Part shown: piece after piece, positions 47,562-56,882 of the stretch
Position numbering within the stretch: position 1 is the stretch's first letter
How the letters are laid out: the number at the start of each line of letters is the position of its first letter
Assembly: GCF_002927275.1 (NCBI RefSeq)
Contig: NZ_PRKW01000004.1
Location: forward strand, 434,001 to 498,000
DNA length: 64,000 nt
DNA from: Arthrobacter pityocampae
GTDB taxonomy: Bacteria; Actinomycetota; Actinomycetes; Actinomycetales; Micrococcaceae
Direction: 5' to 3'
Program-made: the position numbers and the translations under genes
Notes under the pieces: generated by a model
Seen by the model: only the letters and a program-made list of their open reading frames with translations
What the model was told of the DNA's origin: nothing
The model's database searches: none

Positions 47562-48644
47562 ATGCGCATCGCAGTCATCGGCGCCACCGGAAACGTCGGC
47601 ACCGCAGTCCTCGCCCGGCTCCACCGCGCGGCCGGGGAGCGCGAGGGCATCCCACGGACGGGCGACGACGGGTCGAAGGATCCGGCCGCCCCCTCGATCA
47701 CCGCGGTGGCACGCACCGTCCCGGACACGGACCGCGCACCCTACGCGGGCGTCGACTGGCATGCCCTCGACATCGGGACCGACGAGGGACGGGACGCCCT
47801 GACGGCGGCGCTCGCCGGCGTGGACGCCGTCGTGCACCTCGCCTGGGCCATCCAGCCCAACCGGGACGAGGACGCCATGCACCGGACCAATGTCACCGGG
47901 ACCGCCAACGTGCTGGCGGCGGCCGCCGCGGCCGGCGTACGCCAGGTGGTCTGTGCCTCCTCCGTCGGCGCGTACTCCCCCTCGGACAAGGCCCCCCGCC
48001 GGGACGAGTCCTGGCCGACCGGCGGTATCCAGTCCTCCCACTACAGCCGGCACAAGGCCGAGCAGGAGCGGCTGCTGGACGTCTTCGAACGGGAGCACCC
48101 GGAGATCGCGGTGGCGCGCCTCCGGCCCGGGCTGATCTTCCAGAGCCGAGCCGGGAGCGAGATCGGCCGGTACTTCCTGGGCCCGCTCGTCCCGAAGATC
48201 GTGCTCGGCGGCCTGCCGCTCCCGCTGCTGCCCGTCCCCGGCTCGTTCGTCTTCCAGGCCGTGCACGCCGACGATGTCGCCGACGCCTACTGGCGCGTGG
48301 TGGCACGGCGTGCCACCGGCGCCTTCAACATCGCGGCCGAGCCGGACATCACCCCCGAGCGCGTCGCCGACCTGCTGGGCGCGCGGCGCATCGTCGGCCT
48401 GCCCGTCCGCGTGCTCCGCGCGCTGGTCGGCGCGAGCTGGGCCCTCGGCGTCCAGCGGACGGATCCGGGCTGGATCGACATGGCCGCTGGATGCCCGGTC
48501 ATGGACACCACGCGGGCGCGCACCGAGCTCGGCTGGGAGCCGCGCCACTCCTCGAGGGACGCCCTGGCCGAAATCCTGGCCGGGCTCCGCCGCGGCGCCG
48601 GCCACGACGGCTCTCCGAAGCTGTACTCCCGCTCCGATTCCTGA
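47562..48644 (+). CDS. NAD-dependent epimerase/dehydratase family protein
   Basis: 360 residues of the extended SDR fold. The NAD motif is GATGNVGTAV (residues about 7-16). The active site is visible as CASSVGAYSP and HYSRHKAEQE, giving the Ser and YxxxK-like SRHK, where Tyr is followed by S-R-H-K. RLRPGLIFQ is the conserved substrate-domain start. It probably acts on a nucleotide sugar or related compound. The ribosome site is CCAGGAGCAG. Confidence 0.88.
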   Translation: MRIAVIGATGNVGTAVLARLHRAAGEREGIPRTGDDGSKDPAAPSITAVARTVPDTDRAPYAGVDWHALDIGTDEGRDALTAALAGVDAVVHLAWAIQPNRDEDAMHRTNVTGTANVLAAAAAAGVRQVVCASSVGAYSPSDKAPRRDESWPTGGIQSSHYSRHKAEQERLLDVFEREHPEIAVARLRPGLIFQSRAGSEIGRYFLGPLVPKIVLGGLPLPLLPVPGSFVFQAVHADDVADAYWRVVARRATGAFNIAAEPDITPERVADLLGARRIVGLPVRVLRALVGASWALGVQRTDPGWIDMAAGCPVMDTTRARTELGWEPRHSSRDALAEILAGLRRGAGHDGSPKLYSRSDS

Positions 48645-48651
48645 GCGGGAG
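48626..48651. terminator. Hairpin between convergent SDR and histidine kinase genes
   Basis: CTCCCGCT at 48626-48633 pairs with AGCGGGAG at 48644-48651, overlapping the SDR stop codon; the kinase stop is 3 bp away. Confidence 0.55.
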
Positions 48652-48653
48652 CC

Positions 48654-50723
48654 TCAGGGAGTCCGGACGCGGGGAGACTCGGCGGCCGCGACCAGCGGGA
48701 CGCCCTCGGGTAGCTGGTCCGGCACGCCGGGAAGGCTGACCGTGAACTCGGCGCCGCCTCCCTCGACGTTGCGGACCCTGATCCACCCCCCGTGGCTCTC
48801 GGCGATCCGCCGGCAGATGGCCAGGCCCAGACCTGTCCCCGTGGCCTGCTTCAGCCCGTTCTCGGAGCGGTGGAACTCCTCGAACACGCGCTCGAGGTCC
48901 GTGCCCGGGATGCCGATGCCGTTGTCACGTACGTGGACCTCGGTCCTGCCGCTCGAGGGATCCATCGAGGTGGAGACCACGACCTCCCCCGAACCGTCGG
49001 TCCGCCCGTACTTCATGGCGTTGCCCACGAGGTTCTCCATGAGCTGCAGGAAGAGCCGCTCGTCCGCGTACACCGGATGCGGTGCGCGGACGTCGAAGCG
49101 CATGTCGGGCAGCCGGGTGCCGGGCAGCGCGGTCCGCAGGTCGATGATCCCGTCGACCACCCGCCCGACGTCGATCCTCGAGGCGGTCAGCCGCTCCTCC
49201 TTCGCCAGGCTGTAGGTGAGGAGGTTCCGGATGAGGTTCCGCATGCGGAGACTCGCCTGCTGCAGGCGCACGATGCTCGCCTGGCGTTCGGAGGCCGGCA
49301 GGTCCGGATCCTCGAGCATCTCGAGCCAGCCGTCGAAGACCGTCAGGGGCGTCAGGAGGTCATGGGCGACGACGGACGCGAAGCGGCCGAGGTCCCGCTG
49401 GTGCGTCCGCTCGTCGGTCACGTTCCGCAGCACCACGAGCGCCCCGCGGCCGCCGGGCAGCGGCATCGCATCGACGGAGAGATGCACCAGCTCGCCGGAG
49501 CGGTGCGCGAGGTCGAGGTCCATCCGCTCCGTCGCCTCGCCCTGGAGGGCCAGCGTCAGCGGGTTGCCGGCCTCCTCGAGCCGCTGCCCGTCGGGACGGG
49601 TGACCTCGTAGTCGCGCCGCCACACCTCTCCGGGGCGGGCCGTCCCCGGCCCGAGCCACCGCTCGCTGGCGGCGTTCTGGAAGATCAGCCGGCGGTCCGG
49701 TCCCGCGACGAGGACGCCGTCGTTCATGCGACCGATCACGAGGTCACGCAGTTCCGCGGAGGCCTTCGCCTCATCGGTGGCCCGGTACAGGTTGGCGATC
49801 AGGCGGCGCCGCTCGTCCATGCTGAGGGCCAGCACGGCGGACAGGGAGAAGGTGATGAACATGAAGGACTGCGCCACATAGGCGCCGGTACCCGGGGCCA
49901 GGTCCTGGAACGGGCCGAGGCCGGCCAGGGTGAAGAGGACGAGGATCGCCCCGCTCACCAGGGCGTGCAGCATGGCCCACCCCGGGCGCAGCCGGAGCCC
50001 GGCCCACATGTGCGCGGGGATGGTGGTGTACGCGATCGGCAGGGCGGACCCCGCACCGAAGGTGACGACGTAGACCAGCACGGACACGAGAACGAGGAGG
50101 GCGTATTCGGCGCGCCTGGCGCTGGTGGTCGGTGGCGGGCGCTCGCCCCGGGCGCGGGCCGCGATGCTCGCTGCCGCGATGATGCCGAGGGCTCCGATCG
50201 CGGTGAGCGACACGGCGTGCCGGACCAGCCATGGGATGAAGGCCGCGAACGGATCGGGACCGCCGTCGAGCGCGACGCCGAGGACGATGACGAGAGCGCC
50301 GACGGAACACGCGCCGAGCGCCACCAGGCCGAGGCGGAGGTAGTCCCCGACGGTCCTCACGGCCGCGGACGGCACCAGTCGCCGGAAGAAGTAGACGGCG
50401 ACCGCGGTCTGGACGATGGTGCCGGCCGCGACCGCGACGGCCAGCAGAGGATTGAGACCGGTGGCCAGGTTCACCGCGGCCAGGAGCGGCAGGGTGGCGG
50501 CGAGGGCGACGGCGAGAACGCGCCGGGTGCGTGAGGCCCACAACGCCCAGAGGAAGGTGATGCCTGCCGCGGGCCAGACCAGGGCGAAGCTGGAGGATTC
50601 GAAGGTCGTGAAGCGTCCGACGAGGGCTGCCGCCACGAGGATCGCGGCGAAGACCGCATGCACGGCCACGGGAGGCATCCGTGTCAGCCCCCCAGCGACC
50701 GTCTGCATCCGCCCCTCGACCAT
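48654..50723 (-). CDS. MASE1-type membrane sensor histidine kinase
   Basis: 689 residues. The N-terminal about 305 form a MASE1-like sensor with about eight helices. A PAS-like domain follows (about 325-450; MNDGVLVAGPDRRLIFQNA), then the H-box RFASVVAHDLLTPLTVFDGW with the phospho-accepting His, the N-box ENLVGNAMKYG, and the G boxes DNGIGIPG and TGLGLAICRRI. No response regulator is adjacent, so the partner is unknown. The start could be ATG 50723 or the in-frame ATG 50708. Confidence 0.92.
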   Translation of the reverse strand: MVEGRMQTVAGGLTRMPPVAVHAVFAAILVAAALVGRFTTFESSSFALVWPAAGITFLWALWASRTRRVLAVALAATLPLLAAVNLATGLNPLLAVAVAAGTIVQTAVAVYFFRRLVPSAAVRTVGDYLRLGLVALGACSVGALVIVLGVALDGGPDPFAAFIPWLVRHAVSLTAIGALGIIAAASIAARARGERPPPTTSARRAEYALLVLVSVLVYVVTFGAGSALPIAYTTIPAHMWAGLRLRPGWAMLHALVSGAILVLFTLAGLGPFQDLAPGTGAYVAQSFMFITFSLSAVLALSMDERRRLIANLYRATDEAKASAELRDLVIGRMNDGVLVAGPDRRLIFQNAASERWLGPGTARPGEVWRRDYEVTRPDGQRLEEAGNPLTLALQGEATERMDLDLAHRSGELVHLSVDAMPLPGGRGALVVLRNVTDERTHQRDLGRFASVVAHDLLTPLTVFDGWLEMLEDPDLPASERQASIVRLQQASLRMRNLIRNLLTYSLAKEERLTASRIDVGRVVDGIIDLRTALPGTRLPDMRFDVRAPHPVYADERLFLQLMENLVGNAMKYGRTDGSGEVVVSTSMDPSSGRTEVHVRDNGIGIPGTDLERVFEEFHRSENGLKQATGTGLGLAICRRIAESHGGWIRVRNVEGGGAEFTVSLPGVPDQLPEGVPLVAAAESPRVRTP

Positions 50724-50896
50724 CCCATCTCGTGCCGGTTCCTGCGTCCCGCAGTCGAGACCGGACCCTGCGGAGGCGGCCGGAAAGATGCCACCGACAG
50801 ACAGTTTACTTGCTACCCCGACATCCTGCCCGCTCCCACGCCTGCCAGGGCGCGGCGGTCGGCCCCTGCCCGGGACGACCGCCGTCGGCGTGCCGT

Positions 50897-51940
50897 CTAG
50901 CCCAGGGTGGCCGTGTCGATCACGAAGCGGTAGCGGACGTCCGAGGAGAGGACGCGCTCGTAGGCCTCATTGATGGCGTCGGCGGAGATCAGTTCGATCT
51001 CCGGGGCGATGCCGTGTTCGGCGCAGAAGTCGAGCATCTCCTGCGTCTCCCGGATGCCGCCGATCCCCGATCCCGCGAAGGAGCGCCGCTGGTTGAACAG
51101 CGTGAACACGTGGAGGGGGAGGGCGTCCGCGGGAGCTCCCACGTTGACCATGGTCCCGTTCAGGCCGAGCAGGCCGAGGTGCGCATCCAGGTCGATCTTG
51201 GCGCTCACCGTGTTGATGATGAGGTCGAAGGTGTTCGTGAGCTGCTTGAAGGTGTCGGGGTCGCTCGTGGCGTAGTAGTGCTCGGCGCCGAACCGCTTGC
51301 CGTCCTCCTGCTTGCTGAGGCTCTGCGAGAGGACCGTGACCTCGGCGCCCATCGCGGAGGCGATCTTGACGGCCATGTGCCCGAGTCCGCCCATGCCGAC
51401 GACCGCGACCTTCTTGCCCGGGCCCGCGTTCCAGTGGGACAGCGGCGAGTAGGTCGTGATGCCGGCGCACAGCAGGGGCGCTGCGGCCTCGTAGGGGATG
51501 CTCTCGGGCACGGTGAGGACGAAGTCCTCGTCGACCACGATGTGCGTCGAGTAGCCGCCCTGCGTGATCGTGCCGTCGCGGTCCGTGGCCCCGTAGGTCC
51601 CGACGTTGCCGTTCAGGCAGTACTGCTCCTCGCCCTGCTGGCAGTTGGCGCACTCGCGGCAGGAGTTCACCATGCAGCCGACACCCACGCGGTCGCCGAC
51701 CTTGTGGCGGGTCGCCTCACTGCCGACTTCCTCGACGACGCCCACGATCTCGTGCCCGACCGTCAGCGGGTACTGCTGGGGCCCCCATTCGCCGCGCACG
51801 GTGTGGATGTCCGAGTGGCAGATCCCGGCGTAGGCGATCTTGATCAGGACGTCCTTCGCGCCGACATCGCGGCGCTCGATGGTCGTGGGGATGAGCGGGT
51901 CCGTGGCGGACGGTGCTGCATAGGCCTTGACGGTCTTCAT
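50897..51940 (-). CDS. Zinc-dependent NAD(P) alcohol dehydrogenase (YahK/CAD type)
   Basis: 347 residues of the medium-chain family. The catalytic zinc ligands lie in GICHSDIH and GHEIVG, the structural zinc site is [15 protein letters not shown], and the nucleotide motif is [12 protein letters not shown]. The closest type is the cinnamyl-alcohol/broad aldehyde reductase group, usually NADPH-linked. The ribosome site AGGAGGAACCCC is strong. It diverges from an FAD oxidoreductase gene. Confidence 0.94.
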   Translation of the reverse strand: MKTVKAYAAPSATDPLIPTTIERRDVGAKDVLIKIAYAGICHSDIHTVRGEWGPQQYPLTVGHEIVGVVEEVGSEATRHKVGDRVGVGCMVNSCRECANCQQGEEQYCLNGNVGTYGATDRDGTITQGGYSTHIVVDEDFVLTVPESIPYEAAAPLLCAGITTYSPLSHWNAGPGKKVAVVGMGGLGHMAVKIASAMGAEVTVLSQSLSKQEDGKRFGAEHYYATSDPDTFKQLTNTFDLIINTVSAKIDLDAHLGLLGLNGTMVNVGAPADALPLHVFTLFNQRRSFAGSGIGGIRETQEMLDFCAEHGIAPEIELISADAINEAYERVLSSDVRYRFVIDTATLG

Positions 51941-52281
51941 GGGGTTCCTCCTGGGGAATCGGGGGGCTCGCCCCGCAGGGTTGCGGGGCGGAAGTCTGCG
52001 GGCTGCCGTCCGTGCGGCGGGTGGGACACTGCCTGCTGTCCGGCGATGCGGGAGCCGGCGGGCGGGACCTCACGTACGGAGATCTGCCTCCGATCCAACG
52101 GTACGTCCGATCGCAGGCGCATGGGACCACCGGGGCCTCGGCCCGGGCGGACCCGGACGTGCCCTATGCTGTGCGCCCGAGTACCCCGGCCCGCGTGGGC
52201 CGGTGCAGGACGCATTGTGGCCCGGACGGCATCCGGTGGAGGATGGGACGACCCCCGACGGACGACCTCAAGGAGCACCCC
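51941..52281. other. 341-bp divergent intergenic region
   Basis: It lies between the alcohol dehydrogenase (minus) and the FAD oxidoreductase (plus). TATGCT at about 52164 could be a -10 for the plus-strand gene, and AAGGAG at about 52270 is its ribosome site. I see no RNA gene or convincing small ORF. Confidence 0.5.
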
Positions 52282-53652
52282 ATGGACTACACCTTCGATG
52301 TCCTCGTCATCGGCGGTGGGCCCGCCGGCATGGCGGCCGCCACCCGCGCGGCCGAGCTCGGGGCCCGGACCGCCGTCGTCGAACGGTCGGCGCTCGGCGG
52401 GACGTGCGTGAACTCGGGATGCGTCCCCACGCGCGTGCTCGCCAAGACCGCGCGGCTGTTCCGCGAGGTCCGCACGGCCTACGACTACGGGATCGTCGTC
52501 GCCGAACCGTCCGTCGACTGGGACAAGACGGTGCAGCGGGTCCGCGCCACGGTGGCCCGGGTACTCGACGCCAAGGGCTACGGTGCCACGATGGAACGCC
52601 TCGCCATCGAGCTCATCGAGGGCGACGCCGAACTCACGGGCGAGCACACCGTCGTCGTGGACGGGAGGGAGGTCACGGCCGCCGCCATCATCCTGTGCAT
52701 CGGCGGCAGCGGCCGCCGCCTGCCCATCGAGGGCGCCGAGCACGCCTTCCTGCCGCACGAGGTCCTGGAGCTCCCCGATCTGCCCGCCACCGTCGCCATC
52801 ATCGGTGGCGGACACACCGGGGCCCAGATGACCACCATCTTCGATGCCATGGGGTCGGAGGTCCTCCTCCTCGACGTCGCACCGCGCATCCTGATGACGG
52901 AGGACGAGGACGTCGCGGACGCGGTCACCGCGAGCTTCCGGGGCCGGGGCATCCGGGTGGAGGCCGGCATCAGCGGCGTCGACAGCATCCGCCGGGACGA
53001 CGGCGGCCTGAACCTCACCTGGCAGCGGGACGACGAGCCGGAGTCCATCACCGTGGACGCCGTCGTCATGGCCACCGGGTGGCCCGCGAATCTCGGTGGC
53101 CTGGGCCTCGACGCCGCGGGTGTCCGGACCGCCCGCTCCTTCATCCCGGTGGACGACTACCTGCGCTCCAACGTGCCCCACATCTTCGTCGCGGGCGATG
53201 CGAACGGCAGCAGCATGCTGGTGCAGGCGGCCGTGTTCGAGGGTGAGACCGCGGCCGAGAACGCCGTGATGGGTGCCATGCGCACCACGCCGCACCACCT
53301 CCTGCCCGAGGGCGGCTTCACCGACCCGGACTACGCCGGGGTGGGGCTGACGGAGGCCCAGGCGAGGGGCCGTGACGTCGAGTGCCACGCCGTGACCGTG
53401 CCGTATGCCGCCGCCGAGCGCCCCATCATCGACGACCGCGAGCAGGGTTTCCTCAAGCTCGTGATCGACCGGCGCCGCGAGCTGATCCTCGGCGCGCATG
53501 CGGTGGGCGAGAACGCCGTCGAGCTCATCACCGCGGTGGCTGCGGCCATGGCGGCGGGTACTGATCTCGCGACGCTGGCCCGGGTGAAGTTCGCCTACCC
53601 CACGTACGGCGCGATCATCGGACAGGCGGCCAGGGCCGGCCTCCACAGCTGA
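52282..53652 (+). CDS. Pyridine nucleotide-disulfide oxidoreductase lacking the His-Glu dyad
   Basis: 456 residues. FAD motif IGGGPAGMAAATRA, redox-active disulfide GGTCVNSGCVP, second nucleotide motif IIGGGHTGAQM and FVAGDANG are all present, giving the lipoamide dehydrogenase/mercuric reductase fold. In lipoamide dehydrogenase the C-terminus has the catalytic HPTxxE; here it reads FAYPTYGAI, so both His and Glu are absent. The vicinal C-terminal Cys pair of MerA is also missing. The substrate is therefore unknown. The start is ATG 52282 after AAGGAG. Confidence 0.88.
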   Translation: MDYTFDVLVIGGGPAGMAAATRAAELGARTAVVERSALGGTCVNSGCVPTRVLAKTARLFREVRTAYDYGIVVAEPSVDWDKTVQRVRATVARVLDAKGYGATMERLAIELIEGDAELTGEHTVVVDGREVTAAAIILCIGGSGRRLPIEGAEHAFLPHEVLELPDLPATVAIIGGGHTGAQMTTIFDAMGSEVLLLDVAPRILMTEDEDVADAVTASFRGRGIRVEAGISGVDSIRRDDGGLNLTWQRDDEPESITVDAVVMATGWPANLGGLGLDAAGVRTARSFIPVDDYLRSNVPHIFVAGDANGSSMLVQAAVFEGETAAENAVMGAMRTTPHHLLPEGGFTDPDYAGVGLTEAQARGRDVECHAVTVPYAAAERPIIDDREQGFLKLVIDRRRELILGAHAVGENAVELITAVAAAMAAGTDLATLARVKFAYPTYGAIIGQAARAGLHS

Positions 53653-53694
53653 CCCGATACCCGACCCGGGGCTGAAGCCGCCGGGCGTGCCGCC

Positions 53695-54312
53695 TCAGGG
53701 GGTGCGGGCCAGCGTCCGGTACTGCGGGTTCTCCTGCAGGAAACGCCGGGCCGCGGAGCACCCGGCGACGAGGTCCAGTCGGCGCTTGTGGGCGCTGAGG
53801 ACCGCGTGGCGCACCAGCGCCCCGCCGAGGCCGCGGCGCTCGGACCCCGGCAGCTCGACCAGGGCCTGCAACGTCAGCCGGCCGCCGGCCAGCGCGTATT
53901 CGAGGTAGGCGGCGAGACCGCCGTCGACGAACAGTTCGAACCGCGAGCCGAGGACCGAGTCCTTGAAGACCTCCCGGGACGCGGAGGTCCCGGTGCGGGC
54001 GTCCCGCCGGGCCCGCCGCTCGATCTCGCCGACCGCCGCCGCATACCGCTCCCGGGCCTGGTCGGGCGGGAAGGCGTCGTCGACCAGGCGGAACATCCTG
54101 TCCGCGAGGCCGCGGAGCTCGGCTAGGGTCGCGGTGCCGACGTCGAAGCCCGCGGCATCCGCCAGCCACTGCGCCTCGCGCTCCCGCTTGGTGGGAGGCA
54201 CGACGGCGTCGACGCCGGGATCGCCACTGAAGGCCGGCTCGGAGGGCAGGGCGTGCAGTGCGCCGCCACCGGCTGTGCCGGTGACCGCCGCGCCGGGCGA
54301 GGGTTCTGTCAT
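53695..54312 (-). CDS. GNAT-like acetyltransferase with N-terminal extension
   Basis: 205 residues. The C-terminal half (about 115-205) reads RFELFVDGGLAAYLEYAL and then ERRGLGGALVRHAVLSAHKR, a GNAT acetyl-CoA loop (RRGLGGALV), resembling the small COG2388-type acetyltransferases. The N-terminal about 110 residues are helical and not recognised. ATG 54312 is the likely start; a longer open frame upstream runs into a non-coding gap. Confidence 0.75.
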   Translation of the reverse strand: MTEPSPGAAVTGTAGGGALHALPSEPAFSGDPGVDAVVPPTKREREAQWLADAAGFDVGTATLAELRGLADRMFRLVDDAFPPDQARERYAAAVGEIERRARRDARTGTSASREVFKDSVLGSRFELFVDGGLAAYLEYALAGGRLTLQALVELPGSERRGLGGALVRHAVLSAHKRRLDLVAGCSAARRFLQENPQYRTLARTP

Positions 54313-54472
54313 GGAGGATCCGATGGTCGTCAGGAACCGGGGCCTGCTGCTAGACCGCGGCAGGAGGAACGCTAACCGATACCACCCCCAAAAGACACGG
54401 GCCGGTGCCGCACTGCTACCCTTGCAGCCATCCACATTGCAAGGGCACTTGGTTCTTGCAGGATCGGCAGGA

Positions 54473-54880
54473 ATGGCGAGGGCGATGATCGACAAGAAAT
54501 TCACCGTGACCGAGGAGTCGACGAGCAAGCATCCGCACGACTGGGGGCGCGCCATGGCGGTGGCCATCAGCCGCCTGACCGACCTGGCGCGGGAGGCCGG
54601 GGACCCGGTCCACGACGAGGCGCTCATCGGCGAGGACCTCCAACTGTTCGTGGCGGACACCGAGGACGGCGTGAACATCACCATGTCCTGGACCCCTGGA
54701 GAGCAGGGCCCGCCGCCCGCCGGGACAGCCGAACAGCACGACGACGCCCTCGGAGACGACAGTGCCTCCGACCAGCGCAGCAACGCCCCGGGCGACGACC
54801 TGCGTGACAGCACGGGCGACAGCACCGGCGACGACCTGCGTGACAGCACGGGCGACAGCACCGACGGAGACGGTCGATGA
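54473..54880 (+). CDS. Small acidic protein with C-terminal tandem repeat, unknown function
   Basis: 135 residues from ATG 54473 (131 from the alternative ATG 54485). The first about 75 (FTVTEESTSKHPHDWGRAMAVAISRLTDLA...) look folded; I do not recognise the family. The C-terminus is Asp/Ser/Thr-rich and carries two exact copies of GDDLRDSTGDST. It precedes a DUF6480 gene on the same strand. Confidence 0.65.
   Translation: MARAMIDKKFTVTEESTSKHPHDWGRAMAVAISRLTDLAREAGDPVHDEALIGEDLQLFVADTEDGVNITMSWTPGEQGPPPAGTAEQHDDALGDDSASDQRSNAPGDDLRDSTGDSTGDDLRDSTGDSTDGDGR
54791..54862 (+). repeat. 36-bp perfect tandem duplication (2 copies) in a coding region
   Basis: Copies at 54791-54826 and 54827-54862 are identical at all 36 positions and encode GDDLRDSTGDST twice in frame. 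The exact identity suggests a recent or maintained duplication. Confidence 0.9.
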
Positions 54881-54976
54881 GCGCAAGTCCGGGCCGCCGG
54901 ACGCATCGATAAGCAGACTGATGATCTTGTGCGTAGGGTGGGGACCAAGCACCCGGCCAACTACGTGGAGGACAGC

Positions 54977-55246
54977 ATGAGCGAACGGAAGAATCCCGAC
55001 CCGTCGAACGCGGGAAACCCCGACCCGGAGAACATGAACCTGACGGGCCTCGAACCCGGAGGGGGCGTCCCCCCGGGCGAGACGCCCCCCGGCGAGGCCA
55101 GCACCACCTGGCAGCAGCCGACCGTCGAGAACAAGACCCAGTCCAAGACCGTCACCGGCCTCTGGATCGGCGTTCTCGCCGTCGTCGTCCTCCTGGTCCT
55201 GCTGTTCATCGTCGGGAACATCGTCGGACTGTTCAACCTGACCTGA
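54977..55246 (+). CDS. DUF6480-like membrane protein
   Basis: 89 residues: a polar N-terminus with NPDPENMNLTGLEPGGGVPP and GETPPGEAS, and one C-terminal membrane helix (about 65-85). The GLEPGGGVPPGETPP motif identifies the DUF6480 family of actinobacteria; function is unknown. The ribosome site is GTGGAGGACAGC. A strong terminator follows. Confidence 0.85.
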   Translation: MSERKNPDPSNAGNPDPENMNLTGLEPGGGVPPGETPPGEASTTWQQPTVENKTQSKTVTGLWIGVLAVVVLLVLLFIVGNIVGLFNLT

Positions 55247-55259
55247 TCGGACCCGAGCC

Positions 55260-55294
55260 GACGAAGCCCCCGTCCGGTGGACGGGGGCTTCGTC
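55260..55294. terminator. Bidirectional terminator
   Basis: A perfect 16-bp stem, GACGAAGCCCCCGTCC with its complement and loop GGT, between the DUF6480 gene and the convergent PRC-barrel gene. Confidence 0.85.
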
Positions 55295-55309
55295 GTGCAG
55301 GGCCTGAGA

Positions 55310-55633
55310 TCAGGCGTCGGCGCCGTCGCGCAGCCCGTAGTGGTCGATCAGCGCCGTCTCCTCCTCCGGGGAGAGCTCGATGCTGCTGTTGGCGTTCGGC
55401 GCGTCGGAGATCTCCTTCCTCGTCCACGCGAGGTGCAGGTCGTCGCCCTCGAAGCGGGAGTTCGCCAGGGGCACGTAGTGCTTGCGCGAGTTGAGCAGGC
55501 CGAGGGAGACCGTGACCCAGGCGGGGATGCCCGATTCCTTCTCGAGGTGGACGTCGTTGACGTCGCCGAGCTTCTTGCCCTTGCTGTCCCAGGCCGTCGC
55601 GGCCTGGAGTTTCTGGATTTCGGCCTGAGCCAT
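55310..55633 (-). CDS. PRC-barrel domain protein
   Basis: 107 residues. The PRC-barrel runs over about residues 10-80 (AWDSKGKKLGDVNDVHLEKESGIPAWV, KHYVPLANSRFEGDDLHLAW), followed by an acidic end. Such small stand-alone proteins are often stress-linked; the role is not known. Confidence 0.85.
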   Translation of the reverse strand: MAQAEIQKLQAATAWDSKGKKLGDVNDVHLEKESGIPAWVTVSLGLLNSRKHYVPLANSRFEGDDLHLAWTRKEISDAPNANSSIELSPEEETALIDHYGLRDGADA

Positions 55634-55726
55634 CGGGGGTTCCCTTCAGTGGACGAGATGCGGGTCGCTTCCCATTCCAGCCCAGATCCCCGTCGGGGGC
55701 AATCGGAGCATGGGGTGCGGTCCTGC

Positions 55727-56782
55727 TCAGGCCTTGTCGGCGGCCTCGCCGAGCAGCGGCAGGAAGCGGTCGAGCGCCCAGGGCAGGCTCAGCGGGTTGG
55801 CGGCGGAGACGGACAGCGTCAGCGTGTTGTCACTGTCCGCCACGAGCGCTCCGCTCTCCACCGCGGGGATCTGCTTCAGCAGCGGATCCACGGAGATGGC
55901 GTCCCTGGTGGCGCCGTCCGGCACCCAGGTGACGAAGACGTCCGAGTCCAGCTCGTCGGCGCGCTCGGCCGACCACGGGATGAAGAACTCCGTGGAGTCC
56001 TTGGTGTTCTCGGTGACGACGTCGGCCTGGACCATGCCGAGCTCGCTCAGGAAGCGCGGGCGGTTGTCGTTGGCGGTGTAGATGCTGACGCCGTCGGCGC
56101 TGGCCGGCTCGAGGTTGCCGTAGATGAACGTCGTGCCTTCCAGCTGCGGGTACTCGGCGGCGGCCTCCGCGATGGCCTGTTCCGTCTCGGTCACGAGCTG
56201 TTCGGCGTCGTCGGACAGCCCCAGGGCGTCACCGATCATGCGCGTGGAGTCCTGCCAGGCCGTGCCGTAGGCGACCTCCGGATAGGCGACGACCGGGGCG
56301 ATCTTGCTCAGGGTGTCGTAGTCCTCCCGGGAGAGCCCGGAGTACGCGGCGAGGATGACGTCGGGGTTCGTGGCGGCGATGTCGTCGAAGGCGATGCCGT
56401 CGGTCTCGGAGTACTGGGCGGGGGCGTTCTCGGTGCCGATGGCGGCACCGAGTTCCTCGAGCCGGGCGTCCTTCCAGGGGGTGGATCCGTTCTCGTTGCC
56501 GCCGTACGTATCGGTGGGCATCCCCACGGGCACGACACCGAGCGCCAGGGACACGTCCGCGTTCACCCAGGAGACCGTCGCCACGCGCTCGGGCTGCTCG
56601 GTGAGCGTGGTCTCGCCGAAGGCATGGTCGATGGTCACGGGGAACGCCCCGGCGTCGGCCGACGCACCGGCGCCGGAGGCTGCATCCGAGCCGCCGTCGG
56701 CCGGGCCCGTGGAGCAGGCGGACAGGGACAAAGCGGTGATCGCGGCGGCGGCCACGAGTCTGCGCAGGCGAGTGGGGGCCAT
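55727..56782 (-). CDS. Ferric-siderophore-binding lipoprotein
   Basis: 351 residues. A signal peptide ends in the lipobox LSAC, then an Asp/Ala/Gly linker precedes a FepB/FecB-like periplasmic-binding fold (RVATVSWVNADVSLALGVVPVG, NPDVILAAYSGLSREDYDTLSKIAPVVAYP). It captures ferric siderophores outside the membrane. It is unlinked to the permease genes, but its iron box is almost identical to theirs, which supports joint function. The ribosome site is AAGGAA. Confidence 0.92.
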   Translation of the reverse strand: MAPTRLRRLVAAAAITALSLSACSTGPADGGSDAASGAGASADAGAFPVTIDHAFGETTLTEQPERVATVSWVNADVSLALGVVPVGMPTDTYGGNENGSTPWKDARLEELGAAIGTENAPAQYSETDGIAFDDIAATNPDVILAAYSGLSREDYDTLSKIAPVVAYPEVAYGTAWQDSTRMIGDALGLSDDAEQLVTETEQAIAEAAAEYPQLEGTTFIYGNLEPASADGVSIYTANDNRPRFLSELGMVQADVVTENTKDSTEFFIPWSAERADELDSDVFVTWVPDGATRDAISVDPLLKQIPAVESGALVADSDNTLTLSVSAANPLSLPWALDRFLPLLGEAADKA

Positions 56783-56825
56783 GAGGTTCCTTGACTTCGG
56801 TGGCCCTGAGGGGCCGGAATGGGGT

Positions 56826-56844
56826 AGAAGTAAGGCTAACCTAA
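56826..56844 (-). promoter_or_regulatory. DtxR/IdeR-type iron box, siderophore-binding protein
   Basis: Matches 15 of 19 positions of TTAGGTTAGGCTAACCTAA with an intact AGGCTAACCTAA half. The stretch GAAGTAAGGCTAACCTA is identical to that before the siderophore permease operon. Confidence 0.88.
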
Positions 56845-56882
56845 GCTCATTGGAATTACGAAATGTTCTTGTTGCGTAATCC

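Noticed and set aside
52282-53652. Mercuric reductase (merA)
   Set aside because: There is no N-terminal heavy-metal domain, no C-terminal Cys pair and no mer genes nearby.
54313-54960. Longer start for the GNAT-like gene
   Set aside because: The upstream part translates to Ser/Arg-rich repeats from the antisense of another gene's repeat and crosses the divergent gene.
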